Position numbers and translations under genes: made by a program. DNA of 64,000 nucleotides from positions 682,001 through 746,000 of the forward strand of contig NZ_CP120468.1 in the NCBI RefSeq assembly GCF_029490015.1, given 5' to 3'. Shown here piece after piece: positions 52,308 through 61,194 of this stretch; position 1 is the first letter of the stretch; every line of letters begins with the position of its first letter. The notes beneath the pieces were generated by a model. That model did no database searches and was not told where the DNA came from. It worked only from the letters and a program-made list of their open reading frames with translations. The DNA comes from Halobaculum limi (GTDB taxonomy: Archaea; Halobacteriota; Halobacteria; Halobacteriales; Haloferacaceae).

Positions 52308-54215
52308 CTACTCGCCCCACACGTCCGACAGCGGATGGTCGGCCATCGGGTCATCATCGTCGTCGTCGCGTCCGGCGGCGGACGCGCCGCCGCCCGTCGA
52401 GCGGTTCGACCCGCTCGACCCACCAGATCGGCTGGATCCGCTCCCGCCGCTGGCTCTGCCGCTCGCTCCGCCTGCCCCACTGGACCCACCCGCTCCGCTC
52501 GACCGCCCGCGTCCGATGCCGTGACCGGCACCCGACGACGGGCCCGGGTCGGCGTCCATCCCCGCCATCGCGGCGGTGGGGTCGAACTCGGGGAGGTCGG
52601 GGGTTGTCATCCGGTCGATCTGTTCGCGGAACCACGACGGCGTGTCGGCCTCGGCGCGGTCGAACAAGTCGAGGAGACTGGAGTCCGCGAGGTACGTCGC
52701 GCCGTGGTCGTCGGGCGCGCGGACGACGCGACCGCACGCTTGGATGACGGTCCGGAGGGCCGCGCGATGGTACCACGCCCACTGGCCGTCCTCCAGGCGC
52801 GCGGCGACGCGGGAGTCGCCGGTGTTGAGGTACGGCGCCTTACACAGCACCTGCCAGCGACACAGATCTCCTTTCAGGTCCAGCGCCTCCTCCATCTTCA
52901 CCGAGACGAACAGTTCGGGGTCGTCGCTGGCCTTCCACGCCTCCAGTTGGGCGTCACGGTCGTCGCTGTCGTGGCTCCGCACCCGCGCGCCGACGCCGAA
53001 CTCCCCGAACTTCTCGGTCAACTGCCGGGCGATAGCGTAACTGTGGGCGTGGACCAGACCCTTCTCGTCGGGATGCTGGGCCATCAAGCGGAGGCAGAGG
53101 CGAGCGACCTTCGGGATTGTCTCGTCGCGGTGTTCGTACGTCATCTTCCCCTGCGTCACGTCGTACAGCGGGCGGTTCTCGACCGGGAACGTGTGCTCGA
53201 CGTCGACAAGAGCGACCTCCGAGGGGTCGAGACCGACGCCGCGGCAGAACGACTCCTTCGAGAGGATGGTCGCCGACAGCAGTGCGAAGCGGTTTCCACG
53301 GTCCCAGACGGTGTGTTTCAGGTACTTCTCGGGGTCGAGCGGTTTGATCGTGAGCGTGCCGCCCTCGCCGTCGGGTTGGTCGACGACCCACGTCGTCGCG
53401 GAGTCGGTGTCGCGGTAGTCCTCCAAGAACCACTTCAACTCGGAGATGAGTTCCTGGAGGCGGTCGCGACGGGCCGCCTCCTCGGGCGTGAGGTCGCCGA
53501 CCGCAAGCAGGTCGTCTTTCGCGGTCGAACAGACGCCGAGGAGGGCGTCCGCGAACCGGGCGGTGCGTTCGACGGGCCCAACTTCGTGGTTGTGCACGTC
53601 CGGGACGCCGATATCCTCCCACACGGGTACCGTCTGCGGCGACAGTTCGATGGTCGCGTACATCTCCGCCCACTCCGCGAGGCCGTGCGCCTCGTCGACG
53701 ACGACGACGTCCCGTTTCCGGAACACGTCGGAGCCAGCCGTCTGCATGAAGTACGCCAGCGTCATCGCCGCGATAGGGCGGTTCGACGCGATAGCCCGGT
53801 CGGAGTAGTACGGACAGCGGTGTTTCACCGAGCAGTCGTAGCCGCGCTGGCGGGCGCAGGGCGCGCGGTTGACGGGCGTGTCCTCCTCGCCGGGGAGGAT
53901 GCAGGTGTAGTTGGACTTCCCCCGGATGACGTTCAGGTCGTCGAGTAAGTCGTCCTCGGCGACGTCGTCGAGTTGCGACACCTGCGGGGTGGTGTAGTAC
54001 GCGCCGGTCGCCTGCGAGGGACTCGCCTCCTCGACGGTTCGGGCCGCGCCCGCGATGGACCGCGCGAGCAGCGACTTGCCACTCCCGGTCGGTGCGCGCA
54101 CGAGGACGACACGATTGCCGGCGGCGAACGCGTCGGTGATGTCCTGCAGCGCCTGCTCTTGCGTGCCGCGATAGGAGGGCGCGGGAAACTCGGAGACGAT
54201 CCGGGAAGGGTCCAC
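52308..54215 (-). CDS. XPD/DinG-like Fe-S DNA helicase
   Basis: Superfamily 2 helicase of 635 residues (GTG start at 54215, VDPSRIVSEFPAP). Motif I is APTGSGKS (41-48). The iron-sulfur cysteines are C105, C120, C128 and C134. Motif II is DEAH (174-177) and motif VI is QACGRVVRAPDDHG. It should unwind DNA 5' to 3', acting in repair or removal of R-loops. The tail (about 560-635) is a Gly/Ser/Arg-rich low-complexity region ending in DDDDDD and DPMADHPLSD, which is unusual and probably disordered. The longer in-frame start at 54290 is not preferred. Confidence 0.9.
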   Translation of the reverse strand: MDPSRIVSEFPAPSYRGTQEQALQDITDAFAAGNRVVLVRAPTGSGKSLLARSIAGAARTVEEASPSQATGAYYTTPQVSQLDDVAEDDLLDDLNVIRGKSNYTCILPGEEDTPVNRAPCARQRGYDCSVKHRCPYYSDRAIASNRPIAAMTLAYFMQTAGSDVFRKRDVVVVDEAHGLAEWAEMYATIELSPQTVPVWEDIGVPDVHNHEVGPVERTARFADALLGVCSTAKDDLLAVGDLTPEEAARRDRLQELISELKWFLEDYRDTDSATTWVVDQPDGEGGTLTIKPLDPEKYLKHTVWDRGNRFALLSATILSKESFCRGVGLDPSEVALVDVEHTFPVENRPLYDVTQGKMTYEHRDETIPKVARLCLRLMAQHPDEKGLVHAHSYAIARQLTEKFGEFGVGARVRSHDSDDRDAQLEAWKASDDPELFVSVKMEEALDLKGDLCRWQVLCKAPYLNTGDSRVAARLEDGQWAWYHRAALRTVIQACGRVVRAPDDHGATYLADSSLLDLFDRAEADTPSWFREQIDRMTTPDLPEFDPTAAMAGMDADPGPSSGAGHGIGRGRSSGAGGSSGAGGASGRASGGSGSSRSGGSSGSNRSTGGGASAAGRDDDDDDPMADHPLSDVWGE

Positions 54216-54307
54216 AGTAGTTGTCGAATGGAACTGGCGACTCGGCGTAAGCGTGTCGGATGGGTACACGATGGCGACCGAGTGGGTCACCGCCGGCGCT
54301 CACGCCG

Positions 54308-54526
54308 CTACTCGTCGTGGTCGGGAAGCGACTCGACGTGTTCGCGGCGCACCTCCTCGTCGTCCGGGAGGGCGTCGATGCAGTCGTAACAGAGGAAGAA
54401 CTCCGAGCCGTCGGCCAACTCCAGCGTCAGGCCGTCGGTACTCCCCGTCTCGAACGACCAGAGGTCGCTGATACCGCCGCCGAGACGAACGCGACGAGTG
54501 CAGCCGTCACACCGCTGTTTGCCCAT
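54308..54526 (-). CDS. Small zinc-finger protein
   Basis: Protein of 72 residues with CDGC near the N-terminus and CYDC near the middle, forming a four-Cys zinc site, and an acidic end (EVRREHVESLPDHDE). It lies upstream of the helicase gene on the same strand and could be co-transcribed. It resembles haloarchaeal small zinc-ribbon proteins of unknown function. Confidence 0.65.
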   Translation of the reverse strand: MGKQRCDGCTRRVRLGGGISDLWSFETGSTDGLTLELADGSEFFLCYDCIDALPDDEEVRREHVESLPDHDE

Positions 54527-54656
54527 ATCCGGGGTCGGACCGCGGTGGGGATAAGTCCGAGCCTCCGTCTACGCATTCGCGTGTGCGTCTATCGTGCGTC
54601 GGATCGCTCTACTCGGGGACACCTTCTTGCGCCCACACCGTGTCTCTCCGTGACAC

Positions 54657-55529
54657 ATGGAGGTGAACTGCGAGGGCTGTGCTGGCTGCTGTCTCGACTG
54701 GCGACCGCTCGGCGCGCCCGACGACCGCGAGCGTGAGGGCCGCTACCGCGCGCTCGACGACACGTACCACCTCGTCCCCCTCTCACGCGACGAGATTCGC
54801 GCGTTCGTCGACGACGGCCTCGGCGACGCCCTCGTGCCGCGCCTGTTCGCGGCCGACGGCGAGCGCACCACGCGAATCGACGGCCACGACGTGGCCGCCA
54901 TCGGCGACCGCCCCGCGTTCCTCGTTGGCCTCCGCAAGTCGACCAAACCCGTCGCGCCGTTCGGCGGCGACCGCGTCTGGTTGGACGCCTGCGGGTTCCT
55001 CGACCCCGACACGCTCCGGTGTCGCATTCACGACACCGACCGCTACCCCGAGCGCTGTCGGACGTATCCGGGGCACAACCTCGAACTCGACGCCGACACC
55101 GAGTGCGAACGCGTCGAACGCGTCCACGGCGAATCCGGCGAACGACTCCGCGACGACACGGTGCCCGCAGACCTCCCACCGCCACCGCTCGGACAGGGGG
55201 CGCTCGGGTCGACGGTGTTCCTCCATCCCGACCCAGACGGCCTCGGTGGCGCGGTCGCTCGCCTCGTCGCTGGCGAGTCGACGCCCGAAGACCGCGCGGC
55301 GTTCGTCGCCGCCGCCGCCGCCAGCGCGCCGGGGACGGGTGCGGTGAACGACGACCGCTACGAGCGCGAACGCGAACGCGTCCTCGCGGCGGACTCGTGG
55401 GTGAGCGCCGCCGACACCGAGTGGCGGGCGGCCGCGGGCGGCCCCGGCGAGTCGGTGACGGACGCGCCCGACGCCACGAGCGTCGAGGAGACGCGTGGCG
55501 CACCGCCGACAGACGAGTGGGACGACTGA
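54657..55529 (+). CDS. YkgJ-family cysteine cluster protein
   Basis: Protein of 290 residues. The N-terminal CEGCAGCCLDW cluster and a later CGFLDPDTLRCRIH and RCRTYPG segment make up the YkgJ/zinc- or iron-chelating pattern. The C-terminal about 100 residues are Ala/Asp-rich and less ordered. Family members are proposed metal-cluster proteins; the function is unknown. Confidence 0.8.
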   Translation: MEVNCEGCAGCCLDWRPLGAPDDREREGRYRALDDTYHLVPLSRDEIRAFVDDGLGDALVPRLFAADGERTTRIDGHDVAAIGDRPAFLVGLRKSTKPVAPFGGDRVWLDACGFLDPDTLRCRIHDTDRYPERCRTYPGHNLELDADTECERVERVHGESGERLRDDTVPADLPPPPLGQGALGSTVFLHPDPDGLGGAVARLVAGESTPEDRAAFVAAAAASAPGTGAVNDDRYERERERVLAADSWVSAADTEWRAAAGGPGESVTDAPDATSVEETRGAPPTDEWDD

Positions 55530-55619
55530 CTCGTGTCCGGGCGTGACAGCCGGGCAGTGACTGACGGCGCTGGCCGTTCCGGGACCAACGTTATCGGCTC
55601 ACGGGTGGAAGCGGTCTGT

Positions 55620-56642
55620 ATGCGTGTCCTCGTGACCGGCGCGACCGGCTTCGTCGGTCGTCGCCTCGTGCCCGCCCTGCGTGCGGCGGGTCACGAAGTG
55701 GTCGCACTCGTCCGCGACGCCGACCGCTACGACGCCCCCGACGACGTGCGCGTCCTCGAAGGCGACCTGCTCGACCCCGAGCGCGTTCGCCTCACGACCG
55801 GTCCCGGCGAGACGACGGCACAGCCGTTGGGCCGGTGGCTCGCCGCTCTGGACGTCGACGCTGCGTACTACCTCATCCACTCGATGGGCGAGGGCGACGA
55901 CTTCGCGGAGATGGATCGCCGCGTGGCGACGGCGTTCCGCGACGCGGCCGACGAGGGCGGCCTCGACCGCGTGGTGTATCTCGGTGGCCTCGGCGACGAG
56001 GACGAGGTCGAACTCTCAGAACACCTCCGATCGCGCCGCGAGGTGGGACAGATCCTCGGGGAGGGCGCGTACGAACTCACGACGTTGCGTGCGGCGATCA
56101 TCGTCGGCGACGGCTCCGTGAGTTTCGAGATTGTTCGCCAACTCGCCGCTCGCCTCCCCGTGATGGTCACGCCGCGGTGGGTCCGCACGGAGTCACAGCC
56201 AATCTACGTCGACGACGTCATCGCGTACCTCGTCGGCGTCCTCGACGCTCCGGAGACTGCAGGGGAAACCTACGATATCGGCGGCCCGGACGTCCTCACC
56301 TACGAGGAGATGTTGCGACGAACCCGCGAGGCGATGGGCGGTCGCCTGTACGTGATTCCCGTGCCCGTGCTCACGCCGCGACTCTCCTCGCGGTGGGTTC
56401 GACTCGTCACCGACGTGCCCGCGGGCGTCGTCGACCCCCTCGTCGACGGCCTGCGGACGCCGGTCGTCGTTCGCGACGACGCCATCCGCGACCACGTCCC
56501 TGTCGAGTTGACGCCGTTCGACGAGGCGTTGGCGGCGGCGCTCGACGCGTGGCGAAGTCGGACCGGCCCACCGGAACACCCTGAGGGCGACAATCACAAA
56601 CCCACGGACGACGGCGAGGCCGAGTCCGGGGTGTCCACGTGA
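55620..56642 (+). CDS. NAD(P)-binding protein, SDR/NmrA-like
   Basis: Extended SDR of 340 residues with GATGFVGRRLVPAL at the N-terminus and the IHSMGEGDDF and VYLGGLGDEDE segments of the NDUFA9-like or NmrA-like group. The catalytic YxxxK pair is not seen, so it may be a regulatory or lipid-binding protein rather than an oxidoreductase. The stop overlaps the next start (GTGA), suggesting translational coupling with a membrane protein gene. Confidence 0.82.
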   Translation: MRVLVTGATGFVGRRLVPALRAAGHEVVALVRDADRYDAPDDVRVLEGDLLDPERVRLTTGPGETTAQPLGRWLAALDVDAAYYLIHSMGEGDDFAEMDRRVATAFRDAADEGGLDRVVYLGGLGDEDEVELSEHLRSRREVGQILGEGAYELTTLRAAIIVGDGSVSFEIVRQLAARLPVMVTPRWVRTESQPIYVDDVIAYLVGVLDAPETAGETYDIGGPDVLTYEEMLRRTREAMGGRLYVIPVPVLTPRLSSRWVRLVTDVPAGVVDPLVDGLRTPVVVRDDAIRDHVPVELTPFDEALAAALDAWRSRTGPPEHPEGDNHKPTDDGEAESGVST

Positions 56643-57487
56643 CCGGCCCGGAGGGCAACGGGGCTGGCTCACCCTCCGCGACTGCTGAGGCCGCCGAGTC
56701 GTCCGAACCAACGGACGCAGACGCCCCTCCGGCGACGCGCCCGGCGGTGTTCGGTGAGGCGTGGGTGTACGAGAGCATCGTCGGCGCGTTGCCAGGGGTG
56801 CGTCTCTCGGAGACGGCCGCTATCGCGCTCCAGTTACTCATCTTCGAGACGGGTCTCCTGCTGTTGGCGTGGGCGTACGACCTCTGGAACGCGGTCCCCG
56901 CGGGCACTGCCGCCGTCGGCGTCGCCGCCGTCGGAAGTTACCTAATGTTGAAACTGGGCGAGTCGAACCGCACGCTCGACGTCTCGGAGACGTACTATCG
57001 GCTCCTGTTCGGGTCGAGCATCGAGGTGGTGCTCGCCGTCCTCGCGTTCATCGCCGTCGTCACCCACCTGTTCGTCACCGACCCCGCGACGGTCGGCGGG
57101 CCCGCGCCGGCGGCGCAACTGCTCCCGTTCCCGGTCGCGGTCGCCGAGGAACCACTCGTGACAGACCTCTTTGGTGCGTCGCCGCCGACGCCGGTGGTGT
57201 TCTTCGCGCTGTTGGTGCTTTGGGACCTCTGTTACCGAATCGGCACCTCGTGGTGGACCGCGGTCGTCTCGCTGTACCGCGAACTCCGCCTGACGGTGGG
57301 GCCGGGGACGGCGCTCCGGTTCCGCCGACTCGACGCACTCAACGTCGTGTTCGCGTTCGCACAACTCGCGCTGGTGCCGTTCATCACGGACCGGCCGGTG
57401 TTGCTGGTGGCGATGCTGGGACACGTCGTCGCCGTCACCGTCGTCTCGGGGGCAGCGATTGCACTGTCGCTCGCGGCGGAGCGGTGA
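56639..57487 (+). CDS. Integral membrane protein, about six helices
   Basis: Protein of 282 residues with an acidic N-terminal extension followed by helices such as ALQLLIFETGLLLLAWAYDL, GSSIEVVLAVLAFIAVV, VVFFALLVLWDLCYRIG, LNVVFAFAQLALVPF and VAMLGHVVAVTVVSGAAIALSLA. The GTG start at 56639 overlaps the previous stop codon. No transporter motif is evident. Function unknown; coupling suggests it works with the preceding NAD-binding protein. Confidence 0.72.
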   Translation: MTGPEGNGAGSPSATAEAAESSEPTDADAPPATRPAVFGEAWVYESIVGALPGVRLSETAAIALQLLIFETGLLLLAWAYDLWNAVPAGTAAVGVAAVGSYLMLKLGESNRTLDVSETYYRLLFGSSIEVVLAVLAFIAVVTHLFVTDPATVGGPAPAAQLLPFPVAVAEEPLVTDLFGASPPTPVVFFALLVLWDLCYRIGTSWWTAVVSLYRELRLTVGPGTALRFRRLDALNVVFAFAQLALVPFITDRPVLLVAMLGHVVAVTVVSGAAIALSLAAER

Positions 57488-57590
57488 GTCGTCGACACGC
57501 CAGCGACGTGGTGACGGATCGCCGCGAGGACGGCGCAGACGCGCCGCTCGCGACGGTGTGGCTGTGACGGCTGAAGAGGCGGGCGGGTGG

Positions 57591-57761
57591 CTACTCGCCT
57601 TTGATTGACTTGAACTGATCGAGGAGTGCTTCTGTGGAGTCACCGGAGTCGTACGTTACGCGGCCGCGATACTCGTTCCGTTCCTCTGCGAAGTCGCTCT
57701 CGATCCGAGTTTTCTTCTCACGCCGTTCGTGTTCGTCGTCATCGTAGCTACCCAATCCCAT
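57591..57761 (-). CDS. Small haloarchaeal protein, DUF5786-like
   Basis: Short gene for a 56-residue protein that begins MGLGSYDDDEHE and ends ALLDQFKSIKGE. It is very hydrophilic, with many Asp, Glu, Arg and Lys. It matches the haloarchaea-specific DUF5786 pattern (from memory). A TATA box lies at 57791-57796, 30 to 35 bases before the start. Function unknown. Confidence 0.75.
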   Translation of the reverse strand: MGLGSYDDDEHERREKKTRIESDFAEERNEYRGRVTYDSGDSTEALLDQFKSIKGE

Positions 57762-57790
57762 GGTACGTCATAACGTAACAAATTATGTGT

Positions 57791-57796
57791 AATATA
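57791..57796 (-). promoter_or_regulatory. TATA box for the DUF5786-like gene
   Basis: GTATATTAC on the minus strand lies 30 to 36 bases before the start codon at 57761. Confidence 0.45.
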
Positions 57797-57882
57797 CGTA
57801 TCGGTCAGTCACAGTTACGTTCGCGTGAAAGAAACTCGGCCCCGAGCGGTGGGTTGAAACCGGACGCCGGCAGATATCGGGT

Positions 57883-58923
57883 GTGGCACGTCCCCTTCGC
57901 TTCCGGTACGCCCCCGGATCGTGGTCGCCCTCACGCGTCCACGACGACCTCTACCGACCGCTCGACTCCAACCTCGGGGCGACCGAACGCGACTCGTGGT
58001 TCGCGCCGCCCGACGGCTACGAAGCCCGGCGGTTCGACATGGACGACGGGAGTCTCGCGCTGTTCTGCTGGACCGAGAACGGACAGGGCCCCACTGGCGT
58101 CGGCGGCGGCCCCGGCGCGTACTGGATCGGTAACACCGAGACGCCCTCCGCGCTGTGGCGGACGGAGAAGTATGCCCTCGCGGACGTGCCGTTTCCGGTC
58201 ACGCGTTGGGCGGAGCAAGAACTGACCGCGGTGTTGTACGAGGACGAACCGTGGCTGGAGGACTTTCCGCACCTCGCGTGGTTCTTCCTGCCCGTCCTCT
58301 GCTCGAAAGACGGCGCGGAGACGACGCGAGAGTTCTTCCGCGAGCACAGCGCGGGCTTCCCTGACGCCGAGCGCTTCGACGCGCTAGGGTTCTACGAGCA
58401 GTTCCTCGCGACGGGTATCCTCGACGACGACCGCGAGGAGATGGCGAGCAAACTCGGCACCTCCGAGTACCTCGACCTGACGCGGATGACCGCGACGATG
58501 GGCGAATTCGACGTGGCCCGCCTCCTCGTGAACGCCGGCTACGACATCGAACCCGAAATCGAGGTGTCGACCGACCACGTCATCGACTTCCGCGCGACGC
58601 GCGCCGACGGCACCTCGACGCTCGTGGAGGTGACGCGCCCGGTCACGCCGAACAAACGCTCGGCAGGGACGCCGTCGGCGGCCGTGCGCGACACCGTCCA
58701 GACGAAGACGAGCGGACAACTAGAGGCGCACGGCGGCGGCGTCACGCTGTTCGTCGACTGCTCGTCGTTCCCCGACGACGACTGGTTCGCCGTCCGCGGT
58801 GAACGCCCCGAGGTGGGCCACCGCCCGGCCGTGGTGTTCCGGTCGCGCCCCGACGGCCGCACCGAGGCGTACAGCAAAGGCCGCGTTCCGCTGGATTTGG
58901 ACGCGGCGCTGGAGTGGGTGTAA
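57883..58923 (+). CDS. DUF5784-like protein with possible nuclease core
   Basis: Protein of 346 residues (GTG start) conserved in haloarchaea. The middle contains STDHVIDFRATR and TLVEVTRPV, then QTKTSGQLEAHGGGVTLFVDCSSF; spacing and hydrophobicity resemble the D...ExK strands and following helix of the PD-(D/E)xK nuclease fold, although the Lys is a Thr. It may be an inactive relative or a different fold. Function unknown. Confidence 0.65.
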   Translation: MARPLRFRYAPGSWSPSRVHDDLYRPLDSNLGATERDSWFAPPDGYEARRFDMDDGSLALFCWTENGQGPTGVGGGPGAYWIGNTETPSALWRTEKYALADVPFPVTRWAEQELTAVLYEDEPWLEDFPHLAWFFLPVLCSKDGAETTREFFREHSAGFPDAERFDALGFYEQFLATGILDDDREEMASKLGTSEYLDLTRMTATMGEFDVARLLVNAGYDIEPEIEVSTDHVIDFRATRADGTSTLVEVTRPVTPNKRSAGTPSAAVRDTVQTKTSGQLEAHGGGVTLFVDCSSFPDDDWFAVRGERPEVGHRPAVVFRSRPDGRTEAYSKGRVPLDLDAALEWV

Positions 58924-59006
58924 AAGCGGATTTTGACTCTCCAGAGACGGTGACTGAGCCGGGATTCCGGAGAGAGTGACTGGCGATGGCGAGTCGCCGG
59001 TCGTCG

Positions 59007-59291
59007 TCAGAACGAGACGGGGTCTGGGCCGTCTTCCCCGACGCTCGGCGCGTCACGGTCGCTGTAGAAGCGGCGGCCGACTGCTTCGTGGCCGACCCCG
59101 CCCCACAGCGTCATCCACACGTCGTCGACGGAGTGGAACGTCTCGGAACCGAGGCGACCGAGTACGGATCCGAGCGTCTCGCTGCCGTCCTGCAGTTCGA
59201 TACGGGTGTCGCCGTACGCGTCGATGAGTTCGCCGCTCGTCGCGGGGTACTCGTGGGCCGCTAGCTTGTCTTCCGTGCCGTTCAGGCGCAT
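59007..59291 (-). CDS. Small haloarchaeal protein, DUF5789-like
   Basis: Protein of 94 residues beginning MRLNGTEDKLAAHEYPATSGEL and containing GDTRIELQDGSETLGSVLGRLGSE and HEAVGRRFYSDRDAPS, the pattern of DUF5789 (from memory). It has no obvious catalytic motif. The upstream spacer (59292-59370) is clearly AT-rich and should hold its promoter. A long in-frame extension exists but is antisense to the PHP gene. Confidence 0.72.
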   Translation of the reverse strand: MRLNGTEDKLAAHEYPATSGELIDAYGDTRIELQDGSETLGSVLGRLGSETFHSVDDVWMTLWGGVGHEAVGRRFYSDRDAPSVGEDGPDPVSF

Positions 59292-59489
59292 CAACAGAGA
59301 GGATGACTTCGATGTATGTAATGATTTTCTATGTACTACCTTCGTGAGAACCGTAGTCTTTAACGTATTATTATGCCCTTTCATCGCTCGATTTCGACCC
59401 GTCGCTCTCGCCCACGTTCGGCCTCGGTCGCCCACGGTCGTCACGCACCGACCGGAATCCCCTTTGAGACGGGCCGCCCGGTCACGAGT

Positions 59490-60296
59490 ATGATCACCGC
59501 GGACCTCCACGCGCACACGACGGTCTCGGACGGCACCCTGACGCTCGAGGGCCTCGTCGCCGCCGCGCGCCGGGCCGACCTCGACGCCGTCGCCGTCACC
59601 GACCACGACCGGATCCACCCCGACCTTGACGCGCCGGTCGTCGACCGCGACGGCCTGACGGTCGTTCGCGGCATCGAACTCCGTGTCGACACCGGTTCCG
59701 ACGGCGAACGGGTCGACCTCCTCGGCTACGGCGTCGGCGACGACGACGCACTCCGCGCGGAGTGCGACCGACTCCAGCAGAACCGCATCGACCGCGGGCG
59801 GCGAATCATCGAGAACGTCGAGGCGGAGGTGGGCGTCGACCTCGCCCTCGAACCCCGCGAGGGACTGGGCCGCCCGCACATCGCCCGCGCCATCCACGAG
59901 AGCGACGCCGACTACGACTACCAAGACGCGTTCGACCACCTCATCGGCAACGACGGCCCCTGCTACGTGCGTCGCGACGTGACGCCGGTCGACCGCGGGG
60001 TCGACCTCCTGCACGACGCCTGCGCCGTCGTCGGCCTCGCCCACCCGTACCGGTACGACGACCCCGAGGCGGCCCTCTCGCTGTGCGTCGAGTACGATCT
60101 GGACGCCGTCGAACGGTTCTACCCGTACGCCGACGCGATCACACCCGACGACGAGCGTATCGAGTCGCTGGCGGCCGACCACGACCTCCTCCTCACGGGC
60201 GGCACCGACGCCCACGGCGAGCAACTGGGCGTCGACGGCCTCGACGCCGACCGTTGGGCGACGGTCAGCGACCGCTTGCCGGAGGCGCGGAGTTAA
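59490..60296 (+). CDS. PHP domain phosphoesterase
   Basis: Metal-dependent hydrolase of 268 residues. The PHP motifs are DLHAHTTVSDG (H7 and H9), VAVTDHDRI, LVV-RGIEL, and C-terminal AHPYRYDD and GGTDAHGEQL. This full metal-ligand set fits the 3',5'-nucleoside bisphosphate phosphatase or histidinol phosphatase-like group. The start at 59490 is chosen; a longer frame is Arg-rich. Confidence 0.86.
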   Translation: MITADLHAHTTVSDGTLTLEGLVAAARRADLDAVAVTDHDRIHPDLDAPVVDRDGLTVVRGIELRVDTGSDGERVDLLGYGVGDDDALRAECDRLQQNRIDRGRRIIENVEAEVGVDLALEPREGLGRPHIARAIHESDADYDYQDAFDHLIGNDGPCYVRRDVTPVDRGVDLLHDACAVVGLAHPYRYDDPEAALSLCVEYDLDAVERFYPYADAITPDDERIESLAADHDLLLTGGTDAHGEQLGVDGLDADRWATVSDRLPEARS

Positions 60297-60322
60297 CTAC
60301 GATCGGGCCCCTGTGCGGGTGT

Positions 60323-60496
60323 ATGCAGTGTCACTACTGCGACCGCGAGGCGGCCTACGCCGCCGAACGCCGCGGCGTCTCTGTGGGTCTGTGTGAGTCG
60401 CACTTCCGCGAACGGATCGAGGAACTCGCCGAAAGCGAGAGTCTCGAAGCCATTCGAGAGAAGGTGGACGTGACGCAGACCGACCCCGACGCCTGA
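60323..60496 (+). CDS. Small zinc-binding haloarchaeal protein
   Basis: Short gene for a 57-residue protein, start ATG at 60323, 26 bases after the PHP stop. The pattern CHYCDREAAYA then VGLCESHFRERI gives a treble-clef-like C/C/C/H site, and the tail is acidic. It resembles DUF6757 (uncertain). Function unknown. Confidence 0.7.
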   Translation: MQCHYCDREAAYAAERRGVSVGLCESHFRERIEELAESESLEAIREKVDVTQTDPDA

Positions 60497-60537
60497 GTCC
60501 TCCGACTACCTCTCGCCCTCCACCGTTCCCGACCGCG

Positions 60538-61035
60538 CTACCACAACAGGTCGACGCCGAACACGTACAGCGCCGCCAGCGCCGACTCGAACACGAGCGT
60601 CCCCAGTGCAGACAGCACGACGAACCGCTTGGTATCCATCTCCGCGAGGCCCGCGGGCACCGTCAACATCCCCCGCGTGAACAGCAGCGAGTTGGAGACG
60701 GGGACGACGACTGGCCCCCAGCGGTCGAACCAGCCGTCGAAGCGGTCGAGGCTGTCCTCGCTCACGCGGAACCACCGCTTCTGGAGTAACCACTCGCGGC
60801 CGCCACGCTGAGCGACGGTGAACAGCGCCACCTGCCCGACGGTCGCACCGAGGACGGCGACGCCGATGACCGCGACGACGGTGTCTGGCGAGTGGCCGAC
60901 GAGGATGAGCGACCCCGGGACGATGAGTTCGCTCGGCATGAAGTACATCAGCATTGCCCCTTCGAGCACGAACACGGCGAACAGCACGAGGAGGGCGTAC
61001 TCCGAGTCGAGGAGCGACTTCAACCACTCGGGCAT
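60538..61035 (-). CDS. DedA/VTT-family membrane protein
   Basis: Integral membrane protein with the VTT (SNARE-associated) signature: [22 protein letters not shown] at the N-terminus, re-entrant helices, and a conserved [31 protein letters not shown] segment with Arg. Such proteins are half transporters or flippases for undecaprenyl or other phospholipids. The start at 61035 (MPEWLKSLL) is chosen; a start at 61110 would add 25 residues that cross the TATA-like GATATATGG (61092-61100). Confidence 0.8.
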   Translation of the reverse strand: MPEWLKSLLDSEYALLVLFAVFVLEGAMLMYFMPSELIVPGSLILVGHSPDTVVAVIGVAVLGATVGQVALFTVAQRGGREWLLQKRWFRVSEDSLDRFDGWFDRWGPVVVPVSNSLLFTRGMLTVPAGLAEMDTKRFVVLSALGTLVFESALAALYVFGVDLLW

Positions 61036-61194
61036 CGCCGCGGTGACCTGCAGGGGCGAGAGCGTCACTGGCGAGGCGTAGCCAGTCGCCCGATATATGG
61101 CTTGTGTCATCCGGTGTCGAGTGACGCGGAGCGTCGTGCGCCGCGGACGGCCGGAGCGTCGGGTTTACCTCTCACGCGGGCTGACCGTCTCGGT

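Noticed and set aside
61092-61100. GATATATGG as a promoter for hemB
   Set aside because: It is about 95 bases upstream of the hemB start, while a GTTTAC box at normal distance is present; it more likely serves the divergent DedA-like gene.
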